Source: Porogramme epimiltina
Taxonomy: Eukaryota; Basidiomycota; Agaricomycetes; Polyporales; Polyporaceae
Length of the DNA: 64,000 nucleotides
NCBI GenBank assembly: GCA_900155495.1
Contig: FTLJ01000132.1
Coordinates: 25,514-89,513 of the forward strand
Reading direction: 5' to 3'
Positions 33,393 through 45,100 of this stretch are shown one piece after another. The translations under genes were made by a program, and so were the position numbers. The notes under the pieces are model-generated. The model saw only the letters and a list, made by a program, of their open reading frames with translations, did no database searches and had not been told where the DNA came from. How positions within the stretch are numbered: position 1 is the stretch's first letter; each line of letters opens with the position of its first letter.

Positions 33393-33511
33393 CCTCGACG
33401 TGAGCCAGGGAGCAGCAACTCAGAAACACACATACCTCCCACTCTACTCACTCTCCTGCACCACCTCTTACCACCAACCCTCTTGTCCACCCACAACCCA
33501 CAACCGCAGCC

Positions 33512-34949
33512 ATGAACGTCCTCCCCTCTCCCGTCCACATGATGGAACGCCTCCTTGACAGTGTGGACTTGACCACCTACCGCGCCGGGAGATCCGGAGC
33601 CCCTCCCCCCCAGAATCCACAGGCCTTTAGCGGGAGGCTCTTCGACGTCGACCCCGACATGGGTTTCTTCCCCGCGCAGCCGTACCGGAAGTTGACTGGG
33701 GAGTTTGAGTTATGGGAAACCGAGCTAGTAGTCGCCCGAAGCGTTTTGAAATTGGGAGAGGACAGAGGGGACGAAGCTATGTCCAAGTGCGCCAAAGGCG
33801 AACAATGGAGGCAGAACTTGCGCTCGGTGAGTACGATGACCCGACGGCCATTTACAGCTTACTCACCAAAAGTCCCAGTGGCCGGTCCTTGACATTAGGA
33901 AGCTTGGTGATAGTGTCCGTGTCCTCCGGCGCGCCCACCACGTCCTCACGTGCCTCCTACACTTCTATGTCCACTCGCTGCCCCCGTACCAGGCCGAGGG
34001 CAAGGTGATCATCCCCAAGCCCCTCGCCGTACCCCTCGTCGCGGTCTCCCAGAAAATCGACCTTCCGCCTGTGTTGACATTCGCCGATATCGTCCTCTGG
34101 AACTGGGAGCCCATCGACCCCGAGCAGCCGGTATCCCTGGACAACATTCGATACATCAACCTCTTTTCCGGGACCGAGACGGAGAAGAACTTTTACCTCC
34201 TATCAGCGGCCGCAGAATTCAAGGGCGTGGAGATGCTCCGAGTCATCGAGCGCGTGTTGAACATGCCCTGCCACACGGACCGGAGCGCTACCGCCGCGCT
34301 CACCCGGGATTTCGAGCAGCTCGTCAAAATTATCGACGAGATTGCGGTTATTATTGGCGCGGCGAGCAAGACCGTCGACCCTCACCCCTTCTACTGGCTG
34401 GTTCGCCCGTGGTGGAACGGTTCCGATGCCGCGGCTCCGTGGGTCTTCGAGGGCGTCCCGTCCGACATGACGTTTGACCTGGGCGGCGCATCTGCGGGGC
34501 AGAGTTCAGTCATGCACGCCCTCGACGCCTTCCTGGACATCGACCACTCACTGAAGCAGTCCCGCCAGCCTGTGCCGTCTGCAGACAACCGCCAGACCGC
34601 TGCCTCTGGTTTCATGGAGAAGATGCGCCGATACATGCCGGCGGAGCACCGGGCGTATCTGACGAACGTCCAGAAGCGTCACGTCAGGGACATCGTCCAG
34701 CGCAACCCTGGGCTGAAGGGTCCGTACAACGCGGCGGTGGAGGCGTTGAGCAAGTTCCGCACCGTCCACATCCGGATTGGTACCCTTTTCATTATCTCCC
34801 AGGCCAAGTCGGCACCGCCGGTGAGCATGGGCACCGCGGTGCTGGGCGACCGCAAGGTGGAGGGTCACTCGAAGGGCACTGGCGGCAACCCTGTCGCGAG
34901 CTTGCTGAAGGCGGGCCGTGATGCGACGGTGCGTGCGAGGATCGAGTGA
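33512..34949 (+). CDS. IDO: Indoleamine 2,3-dioxygenase
   Basis: 461 aa from exons 33512-33826 and 33879-34949. Only one intron (52 bp), unusual for this window. Family marks: LPPYQAEGKVIIPKPLAVPL, LPPVLTFADIVLWNWEP, FYWLVRPWWNGS, the conserved GGASAGQSSVMHALD, MRRYMPAEHRAYL, and FRTVHIRIGT, whose His402 aligns with the proximal haem ligand of animal IDO (SLRSYHL). It is a cytosolic haem enzyme that opens the indole ring of tryptophan to N-formylkynurenine, feeding the kynurenine and NAD route. Fungi often have several IDO copies with different affinities, and which type this is cannot be told. A TATA box and long leader suggest regulated expression. Confidence 0.95.
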
Positions 34950-35500
34950 ATGCGGTAGAGGGGTATACGGGCTGTATATTCATAGATCAGTGCTGAGTGG
35001 GCTGCTAGACTAGATATGCTCTTTCTTACTATAACCTTATAATCCCTATTTCTACTATTCTCTTGCTGCAATTTCTTGTTGTTATGATGGGCGTAGTGTC
35101 GTAATTGACTATTGTATACGTACAGTGGCACCATGTACTAGATCATCTGTTCCAATTCTAGAGGCCTCGTTGGTGGTTCGGATTCGACTTCTCGGAGTGA
35201 GGACTGCGTGGAAGGGCGTAGGAAGCTGAAGAGAGCGGGTACATCGTGGTCGATGGAGAAGATGGATAACCCATCTTGCTTACCATCGGCCTCGAGGCAC
35301 GCCGTTGGGCACCCGGCCTGTTGGCGGCCTTAAGATTATTCCCCGGTTGCCGAGTCGCATTTGTGCTCCCGACAGCCCAGAGCGCCCATCGTTCTAGCGC
35401 CCAGTAGGTGTCCCCCATCTGGAATAGATTACGTAATGAACGCGTCCACATAAGCAGCGCGCCCCTAATGGAACGCGACGCGTCTTTACCTCTCACCACC
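34950..35500. other. Intergenic, IDO 3' UTR and RPA1 promoter
   Basis: 551 bp between two genes on the same strand. The last 60 bp contain two ACGCGT boxes, listed separately. Nothing else recognised. Confidence 0.6.
35440..35483 (+). promoter_or_regulatory. Pair of MCB-type boxes upstream of RPA1
   Basis: ACGCGT occurs at 35440-35445 and again at 35478-35483, both within 62 bp of the RPA1 start codon. ACGCGT is the MluI cell-cycle box bound by MBF (Mbp1-Swi6) in yeasts to switch on DNA-replication genes at G1/S; yeast RFA1 is a known target. The match is seen in sequence, the function is inferred. Confidence 0.5.
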
Positions 35501-37757
35501 ATGTCCGACCTTCCCCAGCTTACTGGCGGCATCTGCGCTCAGCTCAATGACCCTATCAATGACAACACTCCACTCTTTGACTCTCAGCCCACCCTCCAGC
35601 TCCTTTCGTTCAAGAAGGTTGCGCCTACAGGGGGGCCAGGGGGCGCGGTCGACCGCTACCGCGTGATCGTCTCTGACGGTCAACACTTCCTTCAATCGAT
35701 GTTAGCCACACAACTCAACCACATTGTCGAAGAAGACATGGTGTCGAAGGGCGCGATTGCTGTAATCGAGAAGTTCACGGTCAATTTCATCCAGGGCAGA
35801 CGGTAAGTCGACTTCGACGCGTCCACGATCTGAGTGTGACACTGAAATGTATATCAGCCTTTTAATCCTGCTTGCGTTGCGCATTTTGGTGAAGACAACT
35901 GAGAAGATTGGTTCCCCCACCCCTATCCACGCTGAAGACGACAGTGCAACACCCGCGCCCGCGCCCGCACCGTCGTCGTCCACTGCCCCGGCTGTTTCTT
36001 CTGCGCCTAGTCGACCGACGAAGCAACAAACCCAAGCTACTCGCGGCGGCCGAGCTGCCGCGGTCTATCCTATTGAGAGCCTTAGCCCCTATCAGAACCA
36101 TTGGACCATCAAGGCTCGTGTCACCAACAAGTCTGACATTCGCACTTGGTCGAACCAGCGCGGAGAAGGCAAACTTTTCAGCCTTACTCTCATGGATGAC
36201 AGCGGAGAGATCAGGGCTACGGCATTCAATGCTGCGGTAGACGAGTTCTATGAGCGCCTCCAAGAAGGCAAGGTGTATATGATCTCGAAGGCCAAGGTCA
36301 ACCTTGCGAAGAGGAAGTTCAACAATGTGAACAACGAATACGAGCTTACGTTTGAACGCAGCACAGAAGTTGAGGAGGTATGCTTCTCGGCTTCTATTTG
36401 CTCAGAAGGTTGACTTACGCCCTTATGTGCCTGCAGTGTCATGACGCGACAGATGTGCCTACTGTTAAATTCAATTTCGTATCCATCGCGAACCTGCAAG
36501 ATGTCGCAAAGGATGCGATTTGCGGTCCGTCTATCCCTTCGACATCCTTCATGGTACTTACTAACTTGATTGGCGTATGTAGATGTTATTGGTGTTGTCA
36601 AAGAAGTTGGTGATGTGTCTACAATCACCTCAAAAGCAACGAGCAAAGTGGTACGTGCATTCTGTGCCTTGACGTCATGACCGCGCTTACCTTGACGTGC
36701 GTTGTAGATCCCGAAGCGAGAGTTGACCATTGTGGATCGCTCTAATTTCTCCGTACGAATGACCTTGTGGGGCAAGCAAGCTGAACAATACGAAGCTTCA
36801 GACCAGCCTGTCATCGCCTTCAAGGGTATCAAAGTTGGAGACTTCCAAGGTTCATTGTTACCACACGAATCAGTTAGTACCATGCTGACTATGTTCAGGT
36901 CGCTCGCTGTCTATGATCTCTTCGAGTACCATGGTCGTCAACCCCGATATTCCCGAGGCACACTCCCTTCGAGGTTGGTTCGACGCTACAGGTGTCGAAC
37001 AATCTTTCCAAGCTCACTCAAATGCAATGTCCGGCGGTGGCGGTGTCGCGTTCGACCGCGCCGAAATCCGCAACCTCAACGAAGTGAAGTCCTCCGAGCT
37101 TGGAATGTCAGACAAAACGGAATTCTTCTCGGCCCGTGCAACGATCTCTCACATCAAGGCGGAGAACATTGCTTACCCGGCATGCCCAACGCAAGGCTGC
37201 GGCAAGAAGGTCATCCAGATAGGTGACGTTTGGAGGTGTGAGAAGTGTGACAAATCGTACCCGAAGCCCGAGTATAGGTATGTTAGCATATCACGTATGT
37301 ATGTACAGGCCTTGATAATCCTTCTGCAGGTACATGATCTCCATGGCGGTTACCGATTACTCCGGTCAAGCATGGTTCCAAGGGTTCAACGACGTCGGCT
37401 CAGTGGTGTTTGGGATGACAGCTGATGAGCTTATGGATATTAGGGCAAGTCCAACGTCGATTCTGACGAGTTTAGAATGCACTAACGGATAAACAGGAGC
37501 GCGATGACGCCAAGTTCACTCAGGAGATGGAGAAAGCCACTGGCGTCACCTACAACTTCGCCTGCAGAGCGCGACAAGACACGTACAACGTACGCCCCCT
37601 GCTTGCCACTGACTATGCTGCAAAAGCGCTGACTCGACACGGTTTATAGGACCAGACCCGTGTGAGGTATGGCGTTTCCCGCATCCTGCCGCTGAACTAC
37701 CGGGAGGAGGCCAAGTACTTGGCCAATCTCCTTCTCACGAGCGAGTGGGCGCGGTAG
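35501..37757 (+). CDS. RPA1: Replication protein A large subunit
   Basis: 604 aa from exons 35501-35802, 35858-36377, 36437-36524, 36583-36650, 36708-36849, 36899-37277, 37330-37444, 37497-37589 and 37650-37757. Order: N-terminal OB fold DBD-F (about 1-120; LQLLSFKKV), a Pro/Ala/Ser linker, DBD-A (IESLSPYQNHWTIKARVTNKS, EGKLFSLTLMDDSGEIRATAFN), DBD-B (CDVIGVVKEVGDV, VRMTLWGKQAEQ) and DBD-C with a four-Cys zinc site (CPTQGCGKKV, WRCEKCDKSY). It binds single-stranded DNA in replication, repair and recombination as a trimer with RPA2 and RPA3. The intron 37445-37496 has a GC donor after ATT-AGG. Two MCB boxes precede the start, fitting S-phase control. Confidence 0.97.
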
Positions 37758-38143
37758 ATGTATTTTGTGGCCGGTTTGCTATCGTCGATCTTGAGTTCCG
37801 TCTGTCTGTTTGTCCCAGTGTACTTCTATAGTTCCGCAGTCGCATCACGCAATCGTATACAATATGCCGCAGTCGTCCGAGGTGCCCGTGTTCGCAGACC
37901 ATGCGATTGTGAAGAAATGTTCCCAGGTACATTACTCGTAATCCGCCATAAACACAACCGTGGTCATCATTCCGTGCCCCGAGATTAGTAGGGTATCGTA
38001 ACTCTACGCATAATTGAGTGGCTATGATATAACAGCAATAATTTCATACAGAGCATAAAGCAGACGTGAGCGTACGAAGCATGAGTCAGTATCCGTACGT
38101 GGGTGTGAGTGGAGTGGGGCCGCCCGAGAACCTGCGCCCAAAA
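37758..38143. other. Convergent intergenic region, RPA1 and the 1048-aa protein
   Basis: 386 bp between two converging 3' ends; no gene, RNA or repeat recognised. Confidence 0.6.
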
Positions 38144-41100
38144 TCAGGGCGGGTCCAGGGGATAATGTAAAACTTTCCGGAAAAGCTGATAAACCGTGTC
38201 GAGAGAGGTGAGCATCGTCTGTAGCGTAATGTTCGCGACATCGGGTAGCCGGATGTCGGGAATAGGAGGAAGCTCGAGCCGCAAAGACCACAACGCTGAG
38301 AAGGAATGGAAAGGAGTGAGCGCGCCGCCCGCGTCCGGTGCGGCGAGGGCGATAGGGGTGATTGTCGGCAGCGGCCGCGTGTTCTCGGAGGAAGAGGGCG
38401 GGGGAGGCTGCAACGACGCGTCATCATCAGGGGCAGCGGGAGAAGAGGGAGGATGGGCGGCGTCCTGTTGCTGTTGTTGCGGCTCGGCGCTGGGATAACG
38501 CCAACGTGCGGAGCTGGCGGTGGGAGCCTCGAGGGTTGCTGTGGTCGTGATTGTGATTGTGTGCACGGGCTCGTGGTGGATGCCGGGTACCGGGTCAGTC
38601 TCGATTGTGTTCGCAGATCGGAGTGCTGCCGATAGCTGGAGCTGTGTTTGTCGAAGGTTGATTAGGAGGGCTACACAGATGGTGACGAGGAGTGCGGTCA
38701 GGATCTGTGACCAGTTCCACTGTGGGCCCTTCCGGATAGGAGGTTTGATCGGAGCGGTAGGCGTGAATGCGAGGAGGAGACGGGGGTAGAAGAACTCGTC
38801 CATGGAGTAATGGGTATATTTCGAACCCTGTGCACTCTTTTGCTCATGTGCGAGATTGGTCTCAGATGAGGCGAGGTCGAAGCCTAACATGAGAATCATT
38901 AGCAAAGCCGAAGGGTAAACAACGGGCGTGACATACCTGTTTGGATCGGGACGTTAACCTCCAACTCGCCCACGGGCAGCGAGAAGCTCGGGAGGAGTGC
39001 GCTCAGGATGATGGGCGTCGAGGCAAGCGATGGAGACTTCGTCTCCTCAGTTGAGTTCGTCTCGTTACCGCCAACGAGATACAGGATATCCATCTTTCCA
39101 CCACCTGCCTCCCCAACGTGAATTTTCACCCAGGTAATCCACTCCTTTCCGCTAGCCTCCCCAAACGGGACCGTGGTATTACCGTTGGCCTCCGGCTTCA
39201 CCACAGCCTTCGTCACAGCACGCACGGGAACCCCTTCGATGCTCGCGCTAGCGACCTCGACCTTGGGTCGCTCCGGAGGTGGTCCATCTCCGTTATCTCC
39301 TTGTGGACGAGGCAGGGCTAGGCCAAATTCTAGCCACTCAATATCTTCATCCGAAGGCGCGGGCAGATTGACGCGAACGGCGTACTTCGGCGATTCCGAA
39401 GAACCCGCCGTCAGCATCGGCGTGATTGCTGCTTTGACATAGGGGATCATGAGCGGACCATCGCGCCGCACGGGCGTGCGGAGTGTGGAGGTGAAAAGGG
39501 ATTGTCGGAGAATAGATGGGGAAACATCTCGATGTGACATCTCCTTGGGCGTTCGTGGATGAGTTCGCGATGTTCTTGACACAGCAAGCCCGTTTTCCCT
39601 GCCTCGAGGCGGCGGGGAGGGCGACCGCCTTATAGGACGAAGTGACACTCGAGCACCGTCGGTCCCACACTTGATGTGTCCGCCACGTTGAAGAACCGTC
39701 TTGCGGGTTTGAGCATCGCGGGTATCGCCAACGGAGTTGTAAACATCGAGTGTCGCGTCACGAGCATCGCTACGGACCGTACACGAGATGTGTTCACGGT
39801 CGCTGTGGAAAATACGGAACCGTGGGAGGATGAGGACCTCGGGGTCTGCTTCTTCGTCTGATGCTGGTCGTGCCGCGTTCGAGGAGGTATACCGGTGAGA
39901 GCCTGTCGTGAGCACAGGCTTACGGGGAGTGACCAACACGGTTCCGGCGATATTGAATTTGAAATCATGTTTCGAGGGTGGGAGCAGGTCGTTCATGTTC
40001 AGATGGATCGTAATTGGCACTTTGGGAGGTCGGGATTCTTCTTCGTCATCGAAGTCGGTGTCCATGTCGGTATAACGGCCGTTCAATGAAGGGGCTCTGC
40101 TCCGTCTATCTCGCTCCGGGCTAGATTGGAGAGCAAGAGATGCTAGAGATGATACTGGGGTGGACGCGGGGGAATTTTCAAAAGAGTAGTCTGCCACGTT
40201 TTGAGCTGGCAAAGGTCCTCTAAGGAGAGAGGATGTTGATGACGACGAGTCGTGACGGGCAGCAGGGAGGCTACTGACAAGGCCGCGCGCATCTGGAGAA
40301 GAAGGGAGGACGTAGATGGACGGGTTATCCACCGATGACTGCCGAGAGAGGGAAGGGGTAGGGGGCGGGCCGATTGCAAAGCCAGTGAATCCGGTACCTC
40401 CCCCTACGGTCCATTTTGATTCCATGTCTGGCACCCACGACACGTCGCAGTCACCCGCGTCCAACTCCACATCTAGTCCAAGCAGGGTCGCCACGCCAGG
40501 AAACCAGACCCCTTTGCATGTAGCTTCGTATTGCACACGTACCACCACACCCTCCGAGGTGTCCCGGTCCTTGCCTCGGCTCGTTCCAAGCACGGTGCAT
40601 GACATGTCGCCCTTCACCTCCTTGATCCCCACTCTACGACGTCCGTCGGTGGTCTGTGGAAGTTGTGTAGCTTTGAGCGGGCGCGCCCATCTGATGCGTA
40701 TCCTGTCTGTACTTGGAAAAGAGCCTTGGATGCCGCAACCATCTGCGAAGCCAGCAGAGGTTGATGCGTCACTGGACTCGTCATCCGCGAAGTTGTTGTA
40801 GGAGTGCGTCCGGGCTAGCCTGTTGGAAGCACTACGAGTGACGTGTGGATCGGAAGTGAGGTCCCAGGATCCTCCGTCTTCATCCGCGGATGACAAGGAA
40901 GCCAAGGATGATGACGCCTTCGGTGTATGCGGCGGGAATATCTTCAACTTGACATGATTCGACAGACAGCGGGGTACGGGAATGGCCAGCTTCACCGATT
41001 ATTAATAAACGAATGCACGTTATATACACAAAGTTGCTCACGAGGTAAGGAGCATGGGGTGGCTGAGAGACGAACGGCGCCCATATATCAATAGCAGCCA

Positions 41101-41395
41101 TAAACTGCTGCATTGTTGACGGCCGCCTACTCCGACCGTCGGTCTCCTTGCGAGGGAACTCCTTTGGGAGGATGTAAGATACGTGGTAGGAGCTCACGAG
41201 TATCTGTCCGGTGTATCTGTCTTCCAGAGGAGGGGTAGCCTCTGTTGATGAACTGCTTGCTGAGGAGACATAAGGTTGAGGAGAGCGCGCGGGTAGATTG
41301 AGAGCGCGAGCAGCCTTATGAAGAAGTGGCGACGTCGTAGACGAGAAGTTATAGGGAGTAGAGTTCGAGTCCAAGGGGTGTACTTGCGAGTCCAT
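38144..41395 (-). CDS. Large uncharacterised protein with one C-terminal membrane segment
   Basis: 1048 aa from exons (complement) 41042-41395, 38937-40989 and 38144-38883. I do not recognise a named domain. Residues 40-135 contain YTGQILVSSYHVSYILP and MQQFMAAIDIWAPF; about 160-800 alternate predicted beta-rich blocks (VVVRVQYEATCKGVWFPGV, KVPITIHLNMNDLLPP, TWVKIHVGEAGGGKMDILYLVGG) with long Ser/Pro-rich, probably disordered stretches containing RSPSPPPR. A single hydrophobic helix (about 861-879; ILTALLVTICVALLINL) is followed by about 170 residues, including a Gln run and Pro-rich segments, and an amphipathic end. No signal peptide is visible. This looks like a tail-proximal single-pass protein, N-terminus probably cytosolic or nuclear. 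It has two introns, of 53 and 51 bp. The long open frame and in-phase splices make it a real gene. Confidence 0.8.
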
Positions 41396-42145
41396 GATCT
41401 TGAGGTTTCCCTCTGAACGGCGTCAGGCTACGAGGGGGGATCATTTGGGAGGAACTTACCAGGGAAAAGGGGTAGCGCAGAGCCAGGTGTCACACTATCC
41501 AATGGAAGCGATATCTACGCACGAATAACGGTCAACAGGTGCTCAATGCATGGCACAAGAAACAGCGGTGCTTACTCGCATGTACATTTTAATTGCGGCA
41601 CCATTCTCTCCACGTTCCGCAGACCCTTCTATGGCCACGCGCGTGACAATATTGAGCTTTTGCGTTCCTATTGCTGTCGCATGCGACACCGAGTATGTCG
41701 TAGTAGGGGTGGAGAGCGGAGGGCTGTCCGAGAGCGACTGGCGACTGTAACGCGACGAGGGAGGCATCGGGGGTGGTCGTACACGCGTCGCGACGCGGCT
41801 TTTCGTGTCTTCTGGTTTAACAAGGGCGGTGATAGCGATACAGAGCGTCCGGAGCAAGCAGGAAGGGCGGGGAGGGTGAGGATCACGGTGGTGGCATAGA
41901 CTAAAGAGCTCCTCTGGAGTCTGGGGGCGGACTCCCACGCTCAAGCTTGTTGCTACCTCGTCACCGAAAGCGGCCTGTTTAAGCGCCAATTGCACTGAAC
42001 TGTCTTTGGAATGAACTAGCCTACTCCCGCCTTTCACCTTCGCTAGGGCTGTCGCTGCTACGTATTCTCAGGCAACGGTTATCTCGATTACACATCCAGC
42101 TGCTAGTCTACGAATACAGATCAAGTATTGAGCCCTATTCGGGGA
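41396..42145. other. Intergenic, upstream of the 1048-aa protein gene
   Basis: 750 bp. Frames in 41.5-42.0 kb are short and do not match a family. Probably the promoter of the large membrane protein plus the 3' UTR of the M16 protease. Confidence 0.55.
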
Positions 42146-45100
42146 TCAAAACTTAGACGTAGGAAGATCACCCCATTCTTCCATGGGTCGCGGCCGCTCG
42201 TTTACTGCTAAAGACGCGCGGAACGCCTTCGCATCCTCGACGAGAACAGCACGCTCGCTGACTTTCACCGCCTCCGCGCCATCGCCGGCTGCAGGGTACT
42301 GCTTGAGTAAAACAGGCACATCCGCCGTAAGGCCCTGGGCCACCTGTGGAGGTACAGTGGCAGCCTGTGCCATGAGCGCATCTCGCCAGTACTTCCCAAA
42401 TTCGTCCAGCGTGGCATCTCCGTCTGCAGCCAGGGCGTCCCGCCAGGCCTGTTCGTCCACGGCATAACCCTTTTCGGCGACCTTCTGCGCGAAGGCTTCC
42501 ATTGCCGCCACGCTAATCTTCGAGGGGCGCGGCTTCTGCGACTTGAGGTGCACCGATAGTTTTGCGCGCTCAGAAGAGGATGGGTCGATATGGGTGCTGA
42601 ACAGTGCGACAACTTCATCTTTGGCGACACTCTCGATGATTTCGGCTTCGATGTCACCTGGTTTGTGGTGGTGAGGTCATGCGAGTCGCAGGCAGGGTAA
42701 AAACTTCATGACTTACGGCGGAAGAAGTCAAGGAAACCCCATTCGATCTGGCCCCAGTACCTATTCACCTCCTCGTGAATGTTCTTCGGCGCCTCACGCC
42801 ACTGTTTCTGCAGGGCGGTCTTGTGCTCGAGGAACTCTTCCTCGCTCATGGTTGCAAGCTTCTCGCGCATCTCACAAAGGAAGGCGTCCACGCGGGCCTC
42901 CAGGTAAACCGGATCGCGCTCACTTTGTACGAGAATACCGATACCGCTCTGTCCGCCACCATTGAGCTGCCAGTGACCTGCAGCAACGATATACCCAAGC
43001 TGCTCTCTCGTCCGAAGGACGTTGAAGGCGGGCTCTGAGATGATGTGCGCAATCAAGGCAGTGAGTACCCTGCGCCGTCTATCGGTGATCTTTGTGGTGT
43101 GTAGATAGTATGATAGAGATGAGTTCGCTTCATTCTTGTTTGGAACAGGAGCCGTCCAGATGTAGTTGGAGCCTGGATAAACGGCTGAGCAATCGAGGGC
43201 GAACGGACTGATGAAACGGCTCGACCTTGAGGGAGAACCAAGGACAACTCTTGTACATCGTCCGCAGGAATTGGCTCCGATTTGAGGATTTGTTCAGCCA
43301 TCTCAGCCAGTTTGCAGGCTTCCTATGGATCCAAGAAAGGTTGGGACACCGGCGTGAGGGATTTCACTGTACTTACATCCTTATAGAAGTTGCCAACAAC
43401 GAGCATATTCATGTGAATCTTGGACAGCAGTGTCGTGATATGCGCTTGGAGGTCCTCAGGGGTGACAGCTGGTTGCAGATGGACGTTAGTTGTATGAATG
43501 CCGAACGCCACGAACAAGGCAACCAACATGCAACCTCTGCTATCAGTTCCTCCACTGTCCAGTCTCGTTCGGACAATAAGTATCGATAGTAGTAGTTCGA
43601 CAGTCGATATGGTGACCCGATCAAAGAGTTTTCCCAATCCCTCTTCGCCTGAAGTCCCCAACCATGTCAGTGTGAACTTTCCACTAACCAGTCACCACAA
43701 CACACCTGATCCATCATGACTGCTAGTCTCTCAGGCTTCACCTTGAGAGTCTTGACACGTTCAAGGACGTCCTTCGCCAGGACGTGTAGCTTGTCGTTGT
43801 AACCGTGAAGCACGACATACAGCCCGAGTGACTGTTGTGAGAAGCTATAAGCCAGGCCAGCCAGCTCCGCGTCGTATGCGAACTCTGTGAGAGAGTCGGT
43901 CACTAGGTCGGCAAAGAGGCTGAGAATGAGGTCAGCGTAAGACGCGCAGACTATGAGGGTATTCTTACCGGGTCATTACTGCTGCACGCGCAGAAGAGTT
44001 CGCAAATGGACTACCCCTTCGTGAGCAAGCGGCGATTGCTGAGGGAACAAAAAACTCGCTACCTGCGAATGTCTATGATGACACGGGCCCTGGGTACCCA
44101 AAACTGGTCGTCCTTCTTGTGCCACAAAGATGACAGTGGTGTTTGGCGAACGAGAATAGGACGTTTCAAAGGCTGCGAGAAGCATTTACACATCAGACGA
44201 CTTCGCGTTTGCGAGGTTATCAATTCGTACCTTATCAACGTTGCGCTTCTCCACTTCGAGGTTTGATGGGATGAATTCGTTTGGCCCGGGGAGAAAGAGC
44301 TCTTTCAAGTCATTAGGCTCGATCGCCTTCCGGATAAACTCTTCGTTAAACCGCTCGACGCGGTACGGCGTGCCGTACCACGGCTCCTTCTTCCACACGA
44401 CATCCTTTCCGCGTACTCGCTCGTGTTCTTCCGCCTTCGCCATGAGAACGGTACGGGAACGGTCGATGGTGAGAGTGTTCAGTATGGCGCGCATCTCCTT
44501 CTCCCCACCATGCTCCGGATCGTTCTCTTCCCATTCTTGCACGATCTGTGGGGCGCTGAGAATGAGGTCGCGGGGGACGGGCCAGGCCATGTGCTCGGAG
44601 ACCCAGACGGCATAGTCATCAGGGCGACGCTTTTCAGCGAAGCGGAAGCGAGTTTTACTGATGAGAGCCCTCTCGCGCTGATACCATGCTGGAAACTGAG
44701 AAGACCGGAGAAGCGAGATGTACTTGAAGATGGAAAGTATGATAGTCTCGTAGTTCTCTGCCGAAAAGTGACATCAGAACAAGTGACTGTGAGCTTCACA
44801 ATGCGACTCACCGAACCCTTCAGGCGTCATCTGTACAGTCACCTTGAACATTGAAAATCCTCTAGCAAGGCTTTGAGGACCAGAGCTCAGACCGGTGGTC
44901 CAGCCCTTGTCCTTCAAGTAGGAATGGAGCGAACCAGGTCCTTCATGCCCGAGGAAATGAGCCAGGAAATTCCCTGGTTTGTACTTCCAGTAAGGAGGCA
45001 TGAAGGGAAAGGGGAAGCTGACTTCTAGCGCGTGGAACGACATAACAGTTTGTACCGAGACAAGGGTCTACCACAGAACATTAGGTCGGGGAGCGGATAA

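Larger units (their letters stand above)
30879..33511. other. Gene-poor intergenic stretch
   Basis: About 2.6 kb between HIBCH and the indoleamine dioxygenase, G+C-rich around 32.0-32.7 kb. I saw no family-like frame except a weak candidate on the minus strand (32757-33242). No tRNA, terminal repeats or transposon motifs. Its last 130 bp hold the promoter of the next gene. Confidence 0.55.
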
